Source of the DNA: Lotus japonicus | Taxonomy: Eukaryota > Streptophyta > Magnoliopsida > Fabales > Fabaceae | Reading direction: 5' to 3' | DNA: 64,000 nucleotides | Assembly: GCF_012489685.1 (NCBI RefSeq) | Contig: NC_080046.1 | Location: 24,992,223-25,056,222 of the forward strand | Part shown: in pieces, positions 11,844 to 23,620 of the stretch | Position numbering within the stretch: position 1 is the first letter of the stretch | Layout of the letters: every line of letters starts with the position of its first letter | Translations under genes and position numbers: made by a program | The notes under the pieces: generated by a model | Told to the model about the DNA's origin: nothing | The model's database searches: none | What the model saw: only the letters and a program-made list of their open reading frames with translations

Positions 11844-14557
11844 TCATGAAGAACTGGCATCTGTAGCCGCCTTTTTCTTCTCCCTTTTTTCCTTGTTTCG
11901 TAAAGCATTCTTGCTCAATGTTCTAAATTAATCAACAACAAGCATTTAATTAAAAGAATGTAAATCATAAGAAGCATATAAAGAAGAGGGGAAAAGGGAG
12001 AAAGGGACTTACTCTGAAGGGCTCTCTCCAAGTAGCTGCAGATACAAAATCATTTTGACATCATTAGAACATTAACCAAAATGAAACTCAACTCCAAGAA
12101 TTTATTGGAAGATGCATAAACATGCATGTCAGATCAACCACTAATAAGGGTCTCAACCAATGTTTTAAAACTCCGTTCAGTGAATCAGTGAAGTCATTGG
12201 TTCACAGTTCAGTTGAACCGGTGATAATTAAATATAGGTTTTTAGTATTGTATAACATATTAAATAATTCATTAACATAAAATGTTAAGAAATTAAGTCA
12301 AATTAAATTTTAAATTGACATAAAATCATCATATATTATATTTTATCAGATAGAAATGAAAAAAAAGATAAAAATAATAATAATCCACATATATACGTGG
12401 GTATTATAACTTGACATTTGACTTTTATTTGAATAAAATATGTTTTTCTTAAATTTAAACAAAATGTATTCAAATTTTGATTTTTTTTGGCAACTTTTGA
12501 AATATGGCTGGTTCACGCCAGTTCAATTATTTTGTCCAGTTTCACTAATTTTAATCTGGTTCTCACTGATTCTGAAATTTAGCGGTTTTTCCTTCAAATG
12601 GACCTTAACCGGTCCAATTTTAACAATGGTCAAAACAATTCATAACTACATATAAGTAACGCCATGCAAAAGTGTTGCTGATAATTTATATTGACAATTT
12701 AAATAGAAACAATGGCAATTAAGAGCATAGATTGTGACTGTGTGTACCTGTGCCTGAATAACAGCTGCAGTCTTAGCAAGTGGTGGGCAATAGGCAGCGG
12801 GTTTTTGCGCAGGGGGGTTGGCAGATGAGGCTTTTGTAGAAGCCTGGGTAGGTTTTGGTCCTTGACCTGCAATTAGTCCACGGTCTTCAAAGAACAAAAG
12901 AGACATAACTCATCACTAGATGATATATTAGGATATGTGTATGAACCTGATGGTTTTTTATCTTCAAGTTTTACAGAGTCTATAGACTTGATTAATTCAG
13001 CGATGTCACCAAACTTACTTGGCGACTCTGGTTTCCAATCAGCCTGTATATAGTTCGTAAACAATTCAATGATGTCTTCATAAAGGTAATAGAAAAAACT
13101 TTGGGACTTATTAATCAGAGTTCAGGACATGACTAACCTGGAACAACTTGTCAAACATCTTCTTGAAGTACAATGATCCATTGTAGTGAAAAATCTTGAT
13201 CCTACAATGGAATAAAATAACATTAACAAAATGCTTTCTTAGTGAATAAATTAAAACATGTGGAAACCAACGTATAACAATCAGCAAAATATTCTCCCAA
13301 TAATTAATTTGGTTAGTGACCTATATCACCCCATAAATGTTGTTTAAATTGATCACCTATAATTGATAATCAAAGGAACAAATCTGGATGATGTATCACA
13401 CTGGCAACATAATTGCGTGATATTTTTCAGGCATCGTAACGAGTAGAACACGGACCACTAATGGCCAATTGTAACATACCCATTGTCAACTTGAAGCCTC
13501 GGAGCTGTTGTCGCTGTCATGAAATAGCACCCATCCGGAGACCATTCACTTGTAACAGACCATTCAACCTTAGTTGCTGCGAGCTGTTTCTTATCCGCGT
13601 AATCCCAGAACACCTATAAAGTAAGCGTGAAAAACATATGGATTCCTTATTCATAGCATGTTTTTGCATACTTGCACCAATTTGAGCATGTGTCATATGG
13701 AAGTACAGCATATACTTGCAAAAAACAGATGTTTTGATCTTGGAAAATGCTAAAAATAAGAAAATAGACTTGCAGTTAATCATCAAAACTTAAAATTAAG
13801 ATGAAAATGAGAATAGCGACAGATGCATTCAGTACTAAGAGCCAAAAAGCAAGCAAAGGCACCAATTATTTCATCTCTAAGTGATACTTAGCATCTAAAA
13901 GTGACTGTAAGTAATAATTTAATTTTATAATAAGGTGAGCTAGTGCGTGTTTGGATACATTGTGGAAAACCATGGTGAAGACAAAATCACGGTGGGCAGC
14001 CACAAAAGCTAAGGGAGGTTGCTTCTGTCAACCGTGATTTTGGCTCCCTGTTTCCACTGTGTATTCAAATTCAAAGTTCAAACATGCACTTAGTAGTTCT
14101 AGATAAGGGAATCAAGCACCAAATTCCTTCCACCAAAACAGAATGTTAAAAGAAAGCATAATGATTCGATCAGTCAGGAGAACATACCATATCACCAGGT
14201 AAGTTACCAAAGCCAGCCAAACATAAAACTGGACACCAAAGGTCAAGGCCACAAAATACAATAACTTTTTACTTTTACCCTGATTCGGATACTTATATCA
14301 AATAATAATGAGCCTCTTCAGAATTCCAACCCCAGGCCAATACCCTCAAAGGCCCTTTAAAGATTTGATTGAAAAAGAATGAAAACTCCTGAAGACTGAG
14401 ACTTAAAATTTATTTTATTGAATATGGTGAATGCCAATTCATTAGTTGAGGATACATCTTCCCTTTGGATTCCATCGAATAGTATTGTAAGGACCAGTTC
14501 CAAGCTCCAGTAGAGGATTGCAGTTCTTGTCAAACAGAGTTGCTTTAGCAGGCATAA
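11844..14557 (-). pseudogene. eIF2A C-terminal fragment, frame intact, 5' part missing
   Basis: Eight exons join perfectly: 14557-14456, 14228-14188, 13613-13480, 13201-13138, 13043-12947, 12866-12748, 12035-12013 and 11922-11844. They give 218 codons from MPAKATLFDKNCNPLLELG to KKKAATDASSS and a stop. Hallmarks of eukaryotic initiation factor 2A are GPYNTIRWNPKGRFLCLAG, VFWDYADKKQ, EWSPDGCYFMTATTAPRL, FDKLFQADWKPESPSKFGDI, YCPPLAKTAAVIQAQ and the basic NALRNKEKREKKKAA tail. The factor is a cytosolic protein that assists initiator tRNA delivery. Plant eIF2A is about 510-530 residues, so most of the N-terminal beta-propeller is absent. In its place lies a RecQ-sim fragment. The region just upstream of the first exon ends in a normal acceptor, so no promoter or start is evident. 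It could be expressed as a short C-terminal product, but I infer a truncated copy. Confidence 0.85.
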
Positions 14558-14993
14558 CTAAAACGAGTTAAGGAAAAGTGAAGCACTCAAGAGATCTATA
14601 AAAAAAACCATAAAAGTATGATTTATATATGCAGACACAAATAACCAACATCTAAGTTCTTAAAATGAAAATTCCATTAGGCAGCGGAACTATGTAGTTG
14701 TTTGTTATCATTAGGGCTTTAAAATTCCTAGATTAGAAGGACTAGTTTTTTTTATATCAAGAAGATGAAAGAAGTAGCCTGATACTTTTTCAAAAGCATT
14801 TCCTAACATAAGTCTAAAATCATCGCAAAATAATTCAGTGCTTTAGCAGAAATGGTTCCATGACATTACCATAAGTTCTGCCTCTGAATAATATCAAATC
14901 AGGCCACAGTATTTAATGTTATGGGATCTTCAGTAAATATCAAAAGCTGAAACTTCAGTACATATTGTTTATCTCTAAATCGTAAATATCACA

Positions 14994-15382
14994 GACAAAT
15001 TAACAATGCAGGAAACTGAGCCCATACTTTGTTAGCTTCCAGCACTGGTCTTGCATCAAGCTTATCAAGGGTGAAATCACAACCACCACTTTCCCAATTA
15101 ACAATGCAGGAATCTGAAAGCACACCTTCCTGTAAATAAATACACAATTACTAAGAAGCACACAAGATTAATCAGAGAGAAATAACAAAACCAGATCATG
15201 TTGTAGCAAGAACAAGACAATCTTCAATTGCAACCCAAGCAGCTAGGGCTTCCTTCTGAAAACTTTTCAATGCTGAAAACCAAAAATGCTTTTGCAACAG
15301 CTTGCTAACTCTGTGCTCCCAATCAGATGCTACATCCAAATCTCCATTCACATCAGAGTCGCTGACGACAAGGGGAAACTCC
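14994..15382 (-). pseudogene. RecQ-sim helicase fragment with stop in Walker A
   Basis: The minus-strand frame reads [39 protein letters not shown] and EDCLVLATT*SG. After an intron-like break comes KVCFQIPALLIGKVVVVISP and LISLMQDQCWKLTKYG. These match the RecQ helicase motifs 0, I and Ia of the plant RECQSIM type. The phosphate-binding loop should be GSGKS preceded by a Gly codon, but that Gly codon is TGA and the normal splice donor after it is missing. The second block ends at a 17-base echo of its own start (TTCCTGCATTGTTAATT appears twice, about 100 bp apart) and then stops. The rest of the helicase is absent. It sits directly upstream of the truncated eIF2A, in the same orientation. 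Confidence 0.75.
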
Positions 15383-15482
15383 GGGACGGTCTCGATGCGG
15401 TGGCCGCGAGGATGAATGACGGAACAACGGAGGCTGCGATGGCGGAGACCAGGCGTGGCGCTTCTGGTTCACGTTGATATTG

Positions 15483-16011
15483 CGGTGCCAGCGGCGCCTG
15501 ATATTGGTGGGAGCGAACATGTGACCACCACGGCACATGTTTCCGAAAGCTCCCTGGCCAGCATGGTGGGTACAACCACCGGGGACACGGGGGATATGGG
15601 AGAAAGCACGACCAGTTCCTCAAGACTCGGCGGAGCACTGGTGGCCGGCGCGGCGGGAGACGACGAAAGGCTGGCGGCTGTTTTTGGAGATGTTGAAATG
15701 GGCGAAATTTCCGATGTCAGGACGGATTGAAGCTCTCATGACATTAGGGATGGAAGGGTGGTGGCAGCATCGGAGGACGCATCATCTCTTTTTCTGGTGG
15801 TGTGGTCGTGGCTGTTGTGGCTCGCCTGGAATAGAGGAGGATGTTGTGGCTCGCCTGGAACAGAGGAGGAGACGATGGTGCACAACTCTGTGGAGGAAGG
15901 AGGAGCCATAGAAGAAGAGTGGAACATGGTGATGTTTCAGCAGAAAGAAAACGAGAGAGAAGGAGAGTGATGAGAGAGTGAGAGCATGAATCAGTTAGAT
16001 GAGGGAGAGAG
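15483..16011. other. Unique flank inside left arm, no supported gene
   Basis: This is where the left contig continues beyond the part shared with the right contig. GC-richer, with several overlapping short ORFs on both strands and Ser/Pro-rich minus-strand frames. It might be the N-terminal low-complexity part of the RecQ-sim copy, but stops interrupt every frame. I cannot support a gene. Confidence 0.4.
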
Positions 16012-16274
16012 GGGAGTTGGGTTTGGCACCCCACCTATGGGGCTTGGCACCCCACTTTATCAAATACGGAATTTAAAATTCCGTATTCTCCCTATTGAAT
16101 ACGGAACTTAAAATTCCGTACTGTATTTAAGCATGCGTGTCACATTTTCAACCACTCATTATATACTAAAACAGATACGGAATTTTATTTTCCGTATTGA
16201 TACGGAACTTTAAATTCCGTATTTAATAAAGTGGGGTGCAAAGCCTAAGGGGTGGGGCACCAAACTCAATTCCC
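16012..16274. mobile_element. Mutator-type MITE with 9-bp target duplication
   Basis: Terminal inverted repeats of about 65 bp: the left end begins GGGAGTTGGGTTTGGCACC and the reversed right end GGGAATTGAGTTTGGTGCC. Both run into CACCCCACTTTAT. The 9-mer GGGAGAGAG occurs immediately outside both ends (16003-16011 and 16275-16283). The interior holds palindromes of the type TACGGAA...TTCCGTA. There is no coding capacity. Confidence 0.85.
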
Positions 16275-16384
16275 GGGAGAGAGTAAGCGGATCTGATTTG
16301 ATGAGAGAGGAGAGATATGTGCTTGAGATGAGAGTACTGAGATAAGGAGGAGAGAGAGTACATAGGTGCCTACATCTCATTGGT

Positions 16385-16492
16385 TGAAGGGGAAAGTTGA
16401 GAGGGAAAGTTAAGAGGGAAAGTTGGGAGGGAAAGTTAAGAGGGAAAGTTGGGGGGGAAAGTCAAGAGGGAAAGTTGAGAGAGAAAGTTGAA
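16385..16492. repeat. Minisatellite, GAGAGGGAAAGTTAA-like unit
   Basis: About seven imperfect units of roughly 15 bp (GGGAAAGTTGAGA, GGGAAAGTTAAGA, GGGAAAGTTGGGA). It lies just before the repeat element that starts near 16490. Confidence 0.8.
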
Positions 16493-17509
16493 AATTTGAG
16501 CACCTAAAATCAGGTTGTTTCAACTATTTCGTTTGTTAAATGATTAAAGATATATGCAATGAAAATTTACACAAACATCCAATTAAATTTGGTTTGGTCA
16601 AAAAATGTGTTTTTATTTTAATTGAACTTAAAAATGAATGTAATTCTCTTTTCTATGTTGTATACATTGATTAGATTGTTTCAACAAGTCGAGTTGGCTA
16701 ATCTTAGTAACTTATCAACCTTAAAAGCTTAATTAGGTTGTTTCGACAGGTCAATCTTAACCGAAATATCTAATCTTAAGAACTTAAAAGACTCATATGC
16801 TTAATTATGTAATTTTGGCATATCGATCTTGCATGAACTAGTTAATATTATGAACTTAAGATCAAGGTTAGCTAACTATGTGTTGGTTCAATATTGGGTT
16901 CGTCCTTATTATCTATCGGGTTCATTCTAATCATCCATCAGGATCATATTGACCACCCATCATGATCATCCATCATTGTAATCCTAATCATCCATCATGA
17001 GGTTCTTTGAAGTGTGTCAAAACCATTAATGGTCCAAATCAAATAGTTCAATCATCATCATGCTACTCCTTTATATATGGATGAACATGCACGTGACCTA
17101 TTGGTTACTAGAATATCTAATCTTAAGAACTTAAAAGCCTCATATGCTTAATTATGTTGTCTTTACATACTGATATTGCATGAACTAACCTTAAGTGATC
17201 ATACTGACCACTCTAATCATTCTAAACATCCACCGGGATCATATTGACCACCCATCATGATCATCGTTCATTATGATCCTAATCATTCATCATGTAAATT
17301 TCTAATCATTCATCCTGATTGAATATTCTTTATAAATGCAATAAATGTGGCATGTCCTACCAAGATGGTCATTAGAATAGATGTCCTAGTTTAACCGAGA
17401 CTATTAAAATAGCTAACTTTAAGTTGAGAGTGTAACTAGAATAACTAACTCTAGCCATGGACTATTGAATAACTAACCTTAGGTTATTAAAGTCATCAGA
17501 ATAGATAAC

Positions 17510-17655
17510 CATAGTTTAATCATGACTATTAAATAACTAACCATAGCTTAATCAAGACTATTAAATAACTAACCCTAGTTTAATCAGGACTATTAAATAA
17601 CTAACCATAGTTTAATCAAGACTATTAAATAACTAACCTTAGTTTAATCATAGTC
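17510..17655. repeat. Tandem repeat, about 31-bp unit
   Basis: Unit GACTATTAAATAACTAACC followed by ATAGTTTAATCA is repeated at least four times. Looser versions extend left to about 17400. Related but more diverged units occur in copy B (45180-45330 and 46070-46330). Confidence 0.85.
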
Positions 17656-18782
17656 AAACCTTTATATATTATTAATGTTCACCACTAATCACTACTGATG
17701 TCACAGTTCAACTCGCAGCACGTGTCTGTTCCTAGGAACCCACAGGTCACGAGTTCGAATCTAGCTGATGCTTTTTGCTAAAAAATTGAAAATCAAATTA
17801 TGAAAATATCTGGGCCTTTTTGCATTAATGTTATTATTATTAAATATGTTTTTTAAATTATATGATTTAAAAAAAAATATTTTAAAACCTACAATAGCAG
17901 GTCAAAATGGTGGTGTAAAATTATTCCCAAAAAAACCTGGTGCACAGTAGGGGTCCTGGGAGAATATGGGCTAAAACTGCTTAAAATAAAAGGGAGCCTA
18001 AATCTCAATTTGATGCCACTCAACACACCACGGGTTGGGCTTGACAAAAACAAAACACCTGACAAAAAGTATGAAAAAGAAAAAGCAAACACTCCACAGG
18101 CCACGGTGCCAAGAAAACACCCTACGAGCCCAAATCAAAGAATATATAGTTTGTTGTCCAAAGCCGCTTGGAGATTCGGAAAAATAAAAAAAACACAGCT
18201 TAGATAATTTTGTGAAATTTGAGACATGGGATGAGGTAGCATCTAAGGATGCACTATGTAAAAACGTATAGTGTACCATATGATATGAATTAACGGTGGG
18301 TAAAAATCATCACAAACATTTTAATGAATACGAAATATTTCTTTTAGTGACGGTTAGAAATCACCACTAACATATAATATGAGATGCTTCGGTAACATAT
18401 TTGTGCTAGTAAGACGTCAGAATGACACTGTCGTGTGCTGCGCACGAGAGGGTTACCTCGCCAGAAACAAGCATACATGTGAAGCAGGAGACATCATCGA
18501 AAATCGTGCCATAAAGGTGTGTTTGGTTTTCAGTTTGGAGCATCAGAATTCAAGATCACTCATTCCAATGCTTCAAATGTGTAGATTTCCGTTGGGTGAA
18601 ATAACTTTCAAACCGAAAACCAAACCTGCACTTCCAGCTGTTCCTCGTGGAGAGTGAAAAAGGGAAATGAAAAAGTTGCAAGTACTGAGACAACGTGCAA
18701 GAGAACGAATGATAGATAAGAATGATAATTGCAATTGGGTCACGTACTCGTTTTAGTGAACAAGTTAATTTAAACTGTTTAT

Positions 18783-19255
18783 TTTTTTGAAAGACATTGA
18801 TATGATCATGTCCTCAAATATGGAAAGATTTTCATAAAATGAATACCACCGTTGCGTCCGGAATGGTCGAAAACCTTAGAATTACCTCCTCTTGGACCCA
18901 AAACAGATAAAAATCATATTATTAAAGTTTATTGAAAGGCATTGATATGATCATATCCGCAAATCTCGAAATATTTTAGTGAAACAAACACCACCGTTAC
19001 TTTCGGAATGGTCGAAAACCTTAGAAGCAACTCCTCTTTGACCAAAATCGGATAAAAATGACCCAAAATTACAAAAAAAACACATTACTAAAGCTTATTC
19101 AAAGACATTGATCCGGTCATATTTGCAAATATGGAAAGATTTTTGCGAAATTAACACCACCGTTGCGTTCGGAACGGTCGAAAACCTTAAAATCGACTCA
19201 TCTTGGACCCAAAACGGATAAAAATGGCCCAAAATTTTCAAAAAACACATTCTGC
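18783..19255. repeat. Three tandem units of about 155-165 bp
   Basis: Units begin near 18783, 18932 and 19096. Each contains GACATTGAT..GATCATAT, ACCACCGTTRCKTYCGGAA, TGGTCGAAAACCTTAGAA and GGATAAAAATGACCC. Two further units are at 46395-46700 in copy B. Confidence 0.85.
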
Positions 19256-19554
19256 CACATGTCAGCACAGGAACGAGCCACGTCAGCGTCTCTGACGTCA
19301 TCAGGCGCGTGTATCTCACAGCCGAGAGTGACCGCCACTCTCCTTCTACCTCCAGCGCGAGTGAGACGCGTGGGTGAGAGTGGGCTCACTCTCCGGCCAC
19401 ATTGCCGGCAAGTGCGGGAGAGTGTGGTTCCGTCCGGACTCCGTTTGAAATTCCGGGACCTGTTCCGGACTCATCTCGGCCTCCTGATTCCATCCATGAT
19501 CTCAGATTTTCATTTCGGGAACTTTTAAAAATGGGTCATTTTCGAAATTCACTA

Positions 19555-19830
19555 TCATTTTCATTCAAATACGAATAGCTCGGCACAAGAAGATCGTTGA
19601 GTGTGGCTTCATCGAGCTGCAACTTTATCTTCCTCTCCAAACTGTCTCTACAGGATTCAGAAGCGTTCAGTATGTTCGTCGTTCGTAGCAAGCCGAAGAG
19701 AAACCTCGTCGTCGTGGACGACGGTGAAGTCTTTACCGCCAGAAGTTTCGAAATCAAGGTCCCTAGAATCTTCTTCTGCTCCGCCTCCGACGCGACAAAA
19801 GACGAGGTAGACTTCAGTAACAGCATCATG
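19555..19830 (-). pseudogene. NPH3-domain protein fragment (transduplicated)
   Basis: The minus-strand frame has AEQKKILGTLISKL, TTTRFLFGLLRTTNILNASE, SCRDSLERKIKLQLDEATL and NDLLVPSYSYLNE. This is the mid part of the NPH3 domain found in plant BTB-NPH3 adaptor proteins of CUL3 ubiquitin ligases (phototropin signalling and relatives). Typical members have about 600 residues; only some 90 are here. Similarity ends after YLNE, where TLYDVD would be expected, and the sequence becomes the element's own repeat at about 19549. There is no BTB domain, start or intron. I infer a gene fragment caught inside repeat copy A. Confidence 0.7.
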
Positions 19831-20440
19831 CTCTCCGGCCACGTTGTTGTGATGAAGATGATGAGGGACTGAATATGAATCAAACAGAAATAAGGGACTG
19901 AATATGAATCAAACAAAAATAAAGGACTAAAATTGGGAAGCAGAATTTAAATTTTTAGTAGGCCCCTGACGCATTTACACTAATGGCGCCGAAAAAATAA
20001 TAATTAGACTTTCAGTCTTTTTTTTTGGGGCACTTGTGCCTCTCCAGAAAAATGGCATATGTAAGCTTTCCCCTAACTGAATTTCCTTCTATGTGTGCAC
20101 ACACAATAATTGCATATATGTGCATTTCAATTTTTTCTCCTCCAATATAACCATATATTATGTAATTCATCCAAAATATATTTTCCCCAAGGAAATAATT
20201 ATATGCCCCACGCATATTAAGAAAATAATATGTCATCGAAACAATCACTCAAAAATTAATCAACGGTATTTAATCACCAAAAACCAAACAATTCACAAAA
20301 AAAATATTTAATAAAACATCAAATTACTAAAAGGCCCTTAATAATATTTCAGGGTCTTACATAGTGAGCTTAAATCATCTCAAATTTGTCGATGTTACTC
20401 TCTTATCCTATGCGGAAATGATGAATCACTGCTGGAGAAA

Positions 20441-20623
20441 AAGGTTAATGGTCAAATTAGTCTCTGAGTTTGTAAGCTAGTTTGATTTTAGTCCCTTTGA
20501 GGAAAAATAACGTTTAGTGGGGGTCATTTTTATTATTAGTGGTGGTCACTAATATCATTTTTTTCTCAAAGGAACTAAAATCAGACTGGCTTACAAACCT
20601 TGGGACTAATTTGACCATTAACT
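20441..20623. mobile_element. Mutator-type MITE with perfect 9-bp target duplication
   Basis: A 183-bp near-palindrome. The left end GGTTAATGGTCAAATTAGTC and the reversed right end AGTTAATGGTCAAATTAGTC pair along most of the element. CTGGAGAAA occurs directly outside each end (20432-20440 and 20624-20632). The short centre is GTTTAGTGGGGGTCATTTTT. Confidence 0.92.
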
Positions 20624-21129
20624 CTGGAGAAAATCTATGATGCTTAAAACACCTAAACTTGTTAATGATCTTTCTAGGAATGGAATTAGGGTTAACCATC
20701 TAATAAGCCTTATGTCGAGGAATGGAATTATGATTTGTTAGTCTTAGAACACCTAAACTTCAAGATAATAATCTTTCTCAACTACGTGAGAAATCCTTAT
20801 TTAGGAGTAGAGAATTATTGTTATCCACGAATCCATGAAATAGGATCAAACTGGTGTAGGTGAATCATATGCTTAAGCTTCGTTTGTATTCGAATCACTA
20901 GAATACACAATAGTCATTCAATAAAGTATAATCTTAGTAAATTCTCATACTTTTTGTTTCTCTATCTTTTTATTTGCTTTCTTTATATTTTCATGTATCA
21001 TACTCGTTACTTCTCTAACTAATTAACGACATAAGTATTACACCTCTTTGTGAATATGAAAAAATTATTTATTGAACTACAATTGAGTCTTGAGATATTT
21101 AAAAGTAGAGTGATAAATTATCTTTTAAT

Positions 21130-22230
<1,101 letters not shown>

Positions 22231-22764
22231 AGTGTGTGTGGTTTGGCTGATGAATCAGTAACACACGTTAGTGGATTGTGTGTTGGACGGAAAATAAGGA
22301 GAAAAAGCTACCCCGTGGATGAACCACTGCCTTAAAAGAAAAATTCTGGCAGACCTCGATGAATCGTGTAACACCCCGATTTCCAGGTGTCACTTTAGTA
22401 ACCAAAAATAGACTTTACGCTGAAAACAGGTAATTTTTTTGTTTGATACCTTTTAAATCAAGCAATAGAAAATAAAGACAAAACCCAACCAACACACAAA
22501 TATATACACATGTACAGCCTCAGCTGCACTCCCATGTCACGCGCACTCGCAGTGACTCCAAAGTAGTGTGCCCGTAGGCAAATAGTTACAGATCCAGAAG
22601 TGTGAGTGAAAAGGTTATAATTACAATCCACTGGGAGAAAGTCGGCCTCAAAATGGCCTAAGCAAAGACTCCTATAGTCCGACTGACTCACTGTGATCCC
22701 TCAATAAGAGAACCACACAAAAGCCATGCGTCGGGAACCTACCCCGTCCCAAAAGCAAAACGAA

Positions 22765-23119
22765 TCAGAGCTCTACACAAATATGACGCCTGCCTAACTC
22801 TACCAACCCATAACTGCTCACACATCCGAGTCCTCGGCGAACTGAAGACGGCAAGTTGAAGCTCAGCTCCATGCGTCGTAGAACTTCTTTCGTCAGATGT
22901 TCACACTCGTCAGTCCGGTCCTCCATGACCCTTCCCCGGTACGTCGCTCGATGACCCACAACATCGATCACCCAAGCGGTGGGGGCATCCCGATCCACAA
23001 GCTCATATCTGATCCCCCCCGAGGGAGAGACCATCGAACACCAGTCGGCCATCGACATCTGGCAGCAGGCCGACCGCCCAAACACAAACATACAAACAAA
23101 GCCAAGGCGCTAGGGTCAA
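22765..23119 (-). CDS. LTR-internal ORF, copy 1 (degenerate relative of 60345-60884)
   Basis: I do not recognise this family. After an acceptor-like TGTGAG|TTGACCCTAGCG (23120/23119) comes an ATG at 23091 and a 108-codon frame. It shares with the ORF at 60345-60884 the motifs QMSMADW, MVSPSGG, RYE, AWVID, GHRATYRGR, MEDR and SFNLP. Relative to that copy there is extra sequence before QMSM, which shifts the frame, and the proline-rich and acidic tail is lost after SSVRRG. It is transcribed in the element's sense, about 400 bases from the inner LTR end, so it would lie in the leader of a full-length transcript. No known retrotransposon protein domain is visible. Confidence 0.5.
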
Positions 23120-23297
23120 CTCACAGCAATAAGTAGATATACACTCAACATGTGATATGGGGTATAGATATATGTTGATATATATACATATAAACAATCC
23201 TAGCATGTTATGGCTCTAACATTGCTTCAATAAACAAACAGCACACAATCTCAGTCAGCATGAATGTATGCGTGAAATGCACAATATGTATCCGGAT

Positions 23298-23534
23298 TTG
23301 TGACGCGTTCCCGTTCGCCACAAGTGAAGCATTTTCACTATGGATGGACCATTCCCGTTATCCATCCTGGATGAAATCCATCCTGGATGAACCATTCCCG
23401 TTATTCATCCTTGGTGAACCATTCCCGTTATTCACCGAATGATGAACCATTCCCGTTATTCATCATTAATGCAAGGTGAACCATTCCCGTTATTCACCAT
23501 GATATGCACAGGTGAACCATTCCCGTTATTCACC
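23298..23534. repeat. Hairpin array 1: seven units with co-varying stems
   Basis: Units lie at 23298-23323, 23342-23367, 23385-23410, 23413-23436, 23439-23466, 23475-23498 and 23511-23534. The loop is nearly constant (ACCATTCCCGTTAT, or CGTTCCCGTT in the first). Stems differ but stay paired: GGATGG/CCATCC, GGATGAA/TTCATCC, GGTGAA/TTCACC, ATGATGAA/TTCATCAT, TTGTG/CACAA. Confidence 0.9.
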
Positions 23535-23620
23535 CGATTGAATGCAACGTGGTTAGCCAAACAACGAATCGTCCTTACCACGAAAGTGTTTAGCTCACAA
23601 CCCAATCTCAACAAACCCAT

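Larger units (their letters stand above)
2239..15482. repeat. Left arm of 13.2-kb inverted duplication
   Basis: The reverse complement of this interval reappears at 30032-43267. Position sums are 45506 at the outer end and 45514 at the inner end, a net length difference of only 8 bases. The ORFs and non-coding stretches I compared match base for base across most of the arm. Identity stops at AGCT (2239-2242). At the inner end it stops exactly where the right contig begins. This arm keeps the better reading frames in eIF2A and RecQ-sim, so it is the more reliable copy. Confidence 0.95.
16490..20340. mobile_element. Dispersed repeat element, copy A, carrying NPH3 fragment
   Basis: Long stretches align in the same orientation with 44250-47860. 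Shared landmarks are the CTAAAATCAGGTTRTTTC region, the segment CAGGTTGTTTCGAC..TTAACCGAAATATCTAAT, the 31-bp tandem repeats, the 155-165-bp repeats, the GCCACGTCAGCGTCTCTGACGTCA block and a CCTCTNCAGAAAARTGGCATATG end. The two copies differ in what follows the shared GGGTCATTTTCGAAA: here an NPH3 fragment, there an unrelated stretch. I see no transposase. The repeat-rich ends suggest a non-autonomous DNA transposon, but the class is not settled. Confidence 0.6.

Noticed and set aside
15348..16034. Several overlapping Ser/Pro-rich ORFs on both strands
   Set aside because: Compositional openness in a GC-richer patch, with no conserved motif and interruptions in each frame.
17735..17775. tRNA-like B box (GGTCACGAGTTCGAATCTA), possible SINE
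   Set aside because: No matching A box, 3' tail or target duplication; one box is not enough.
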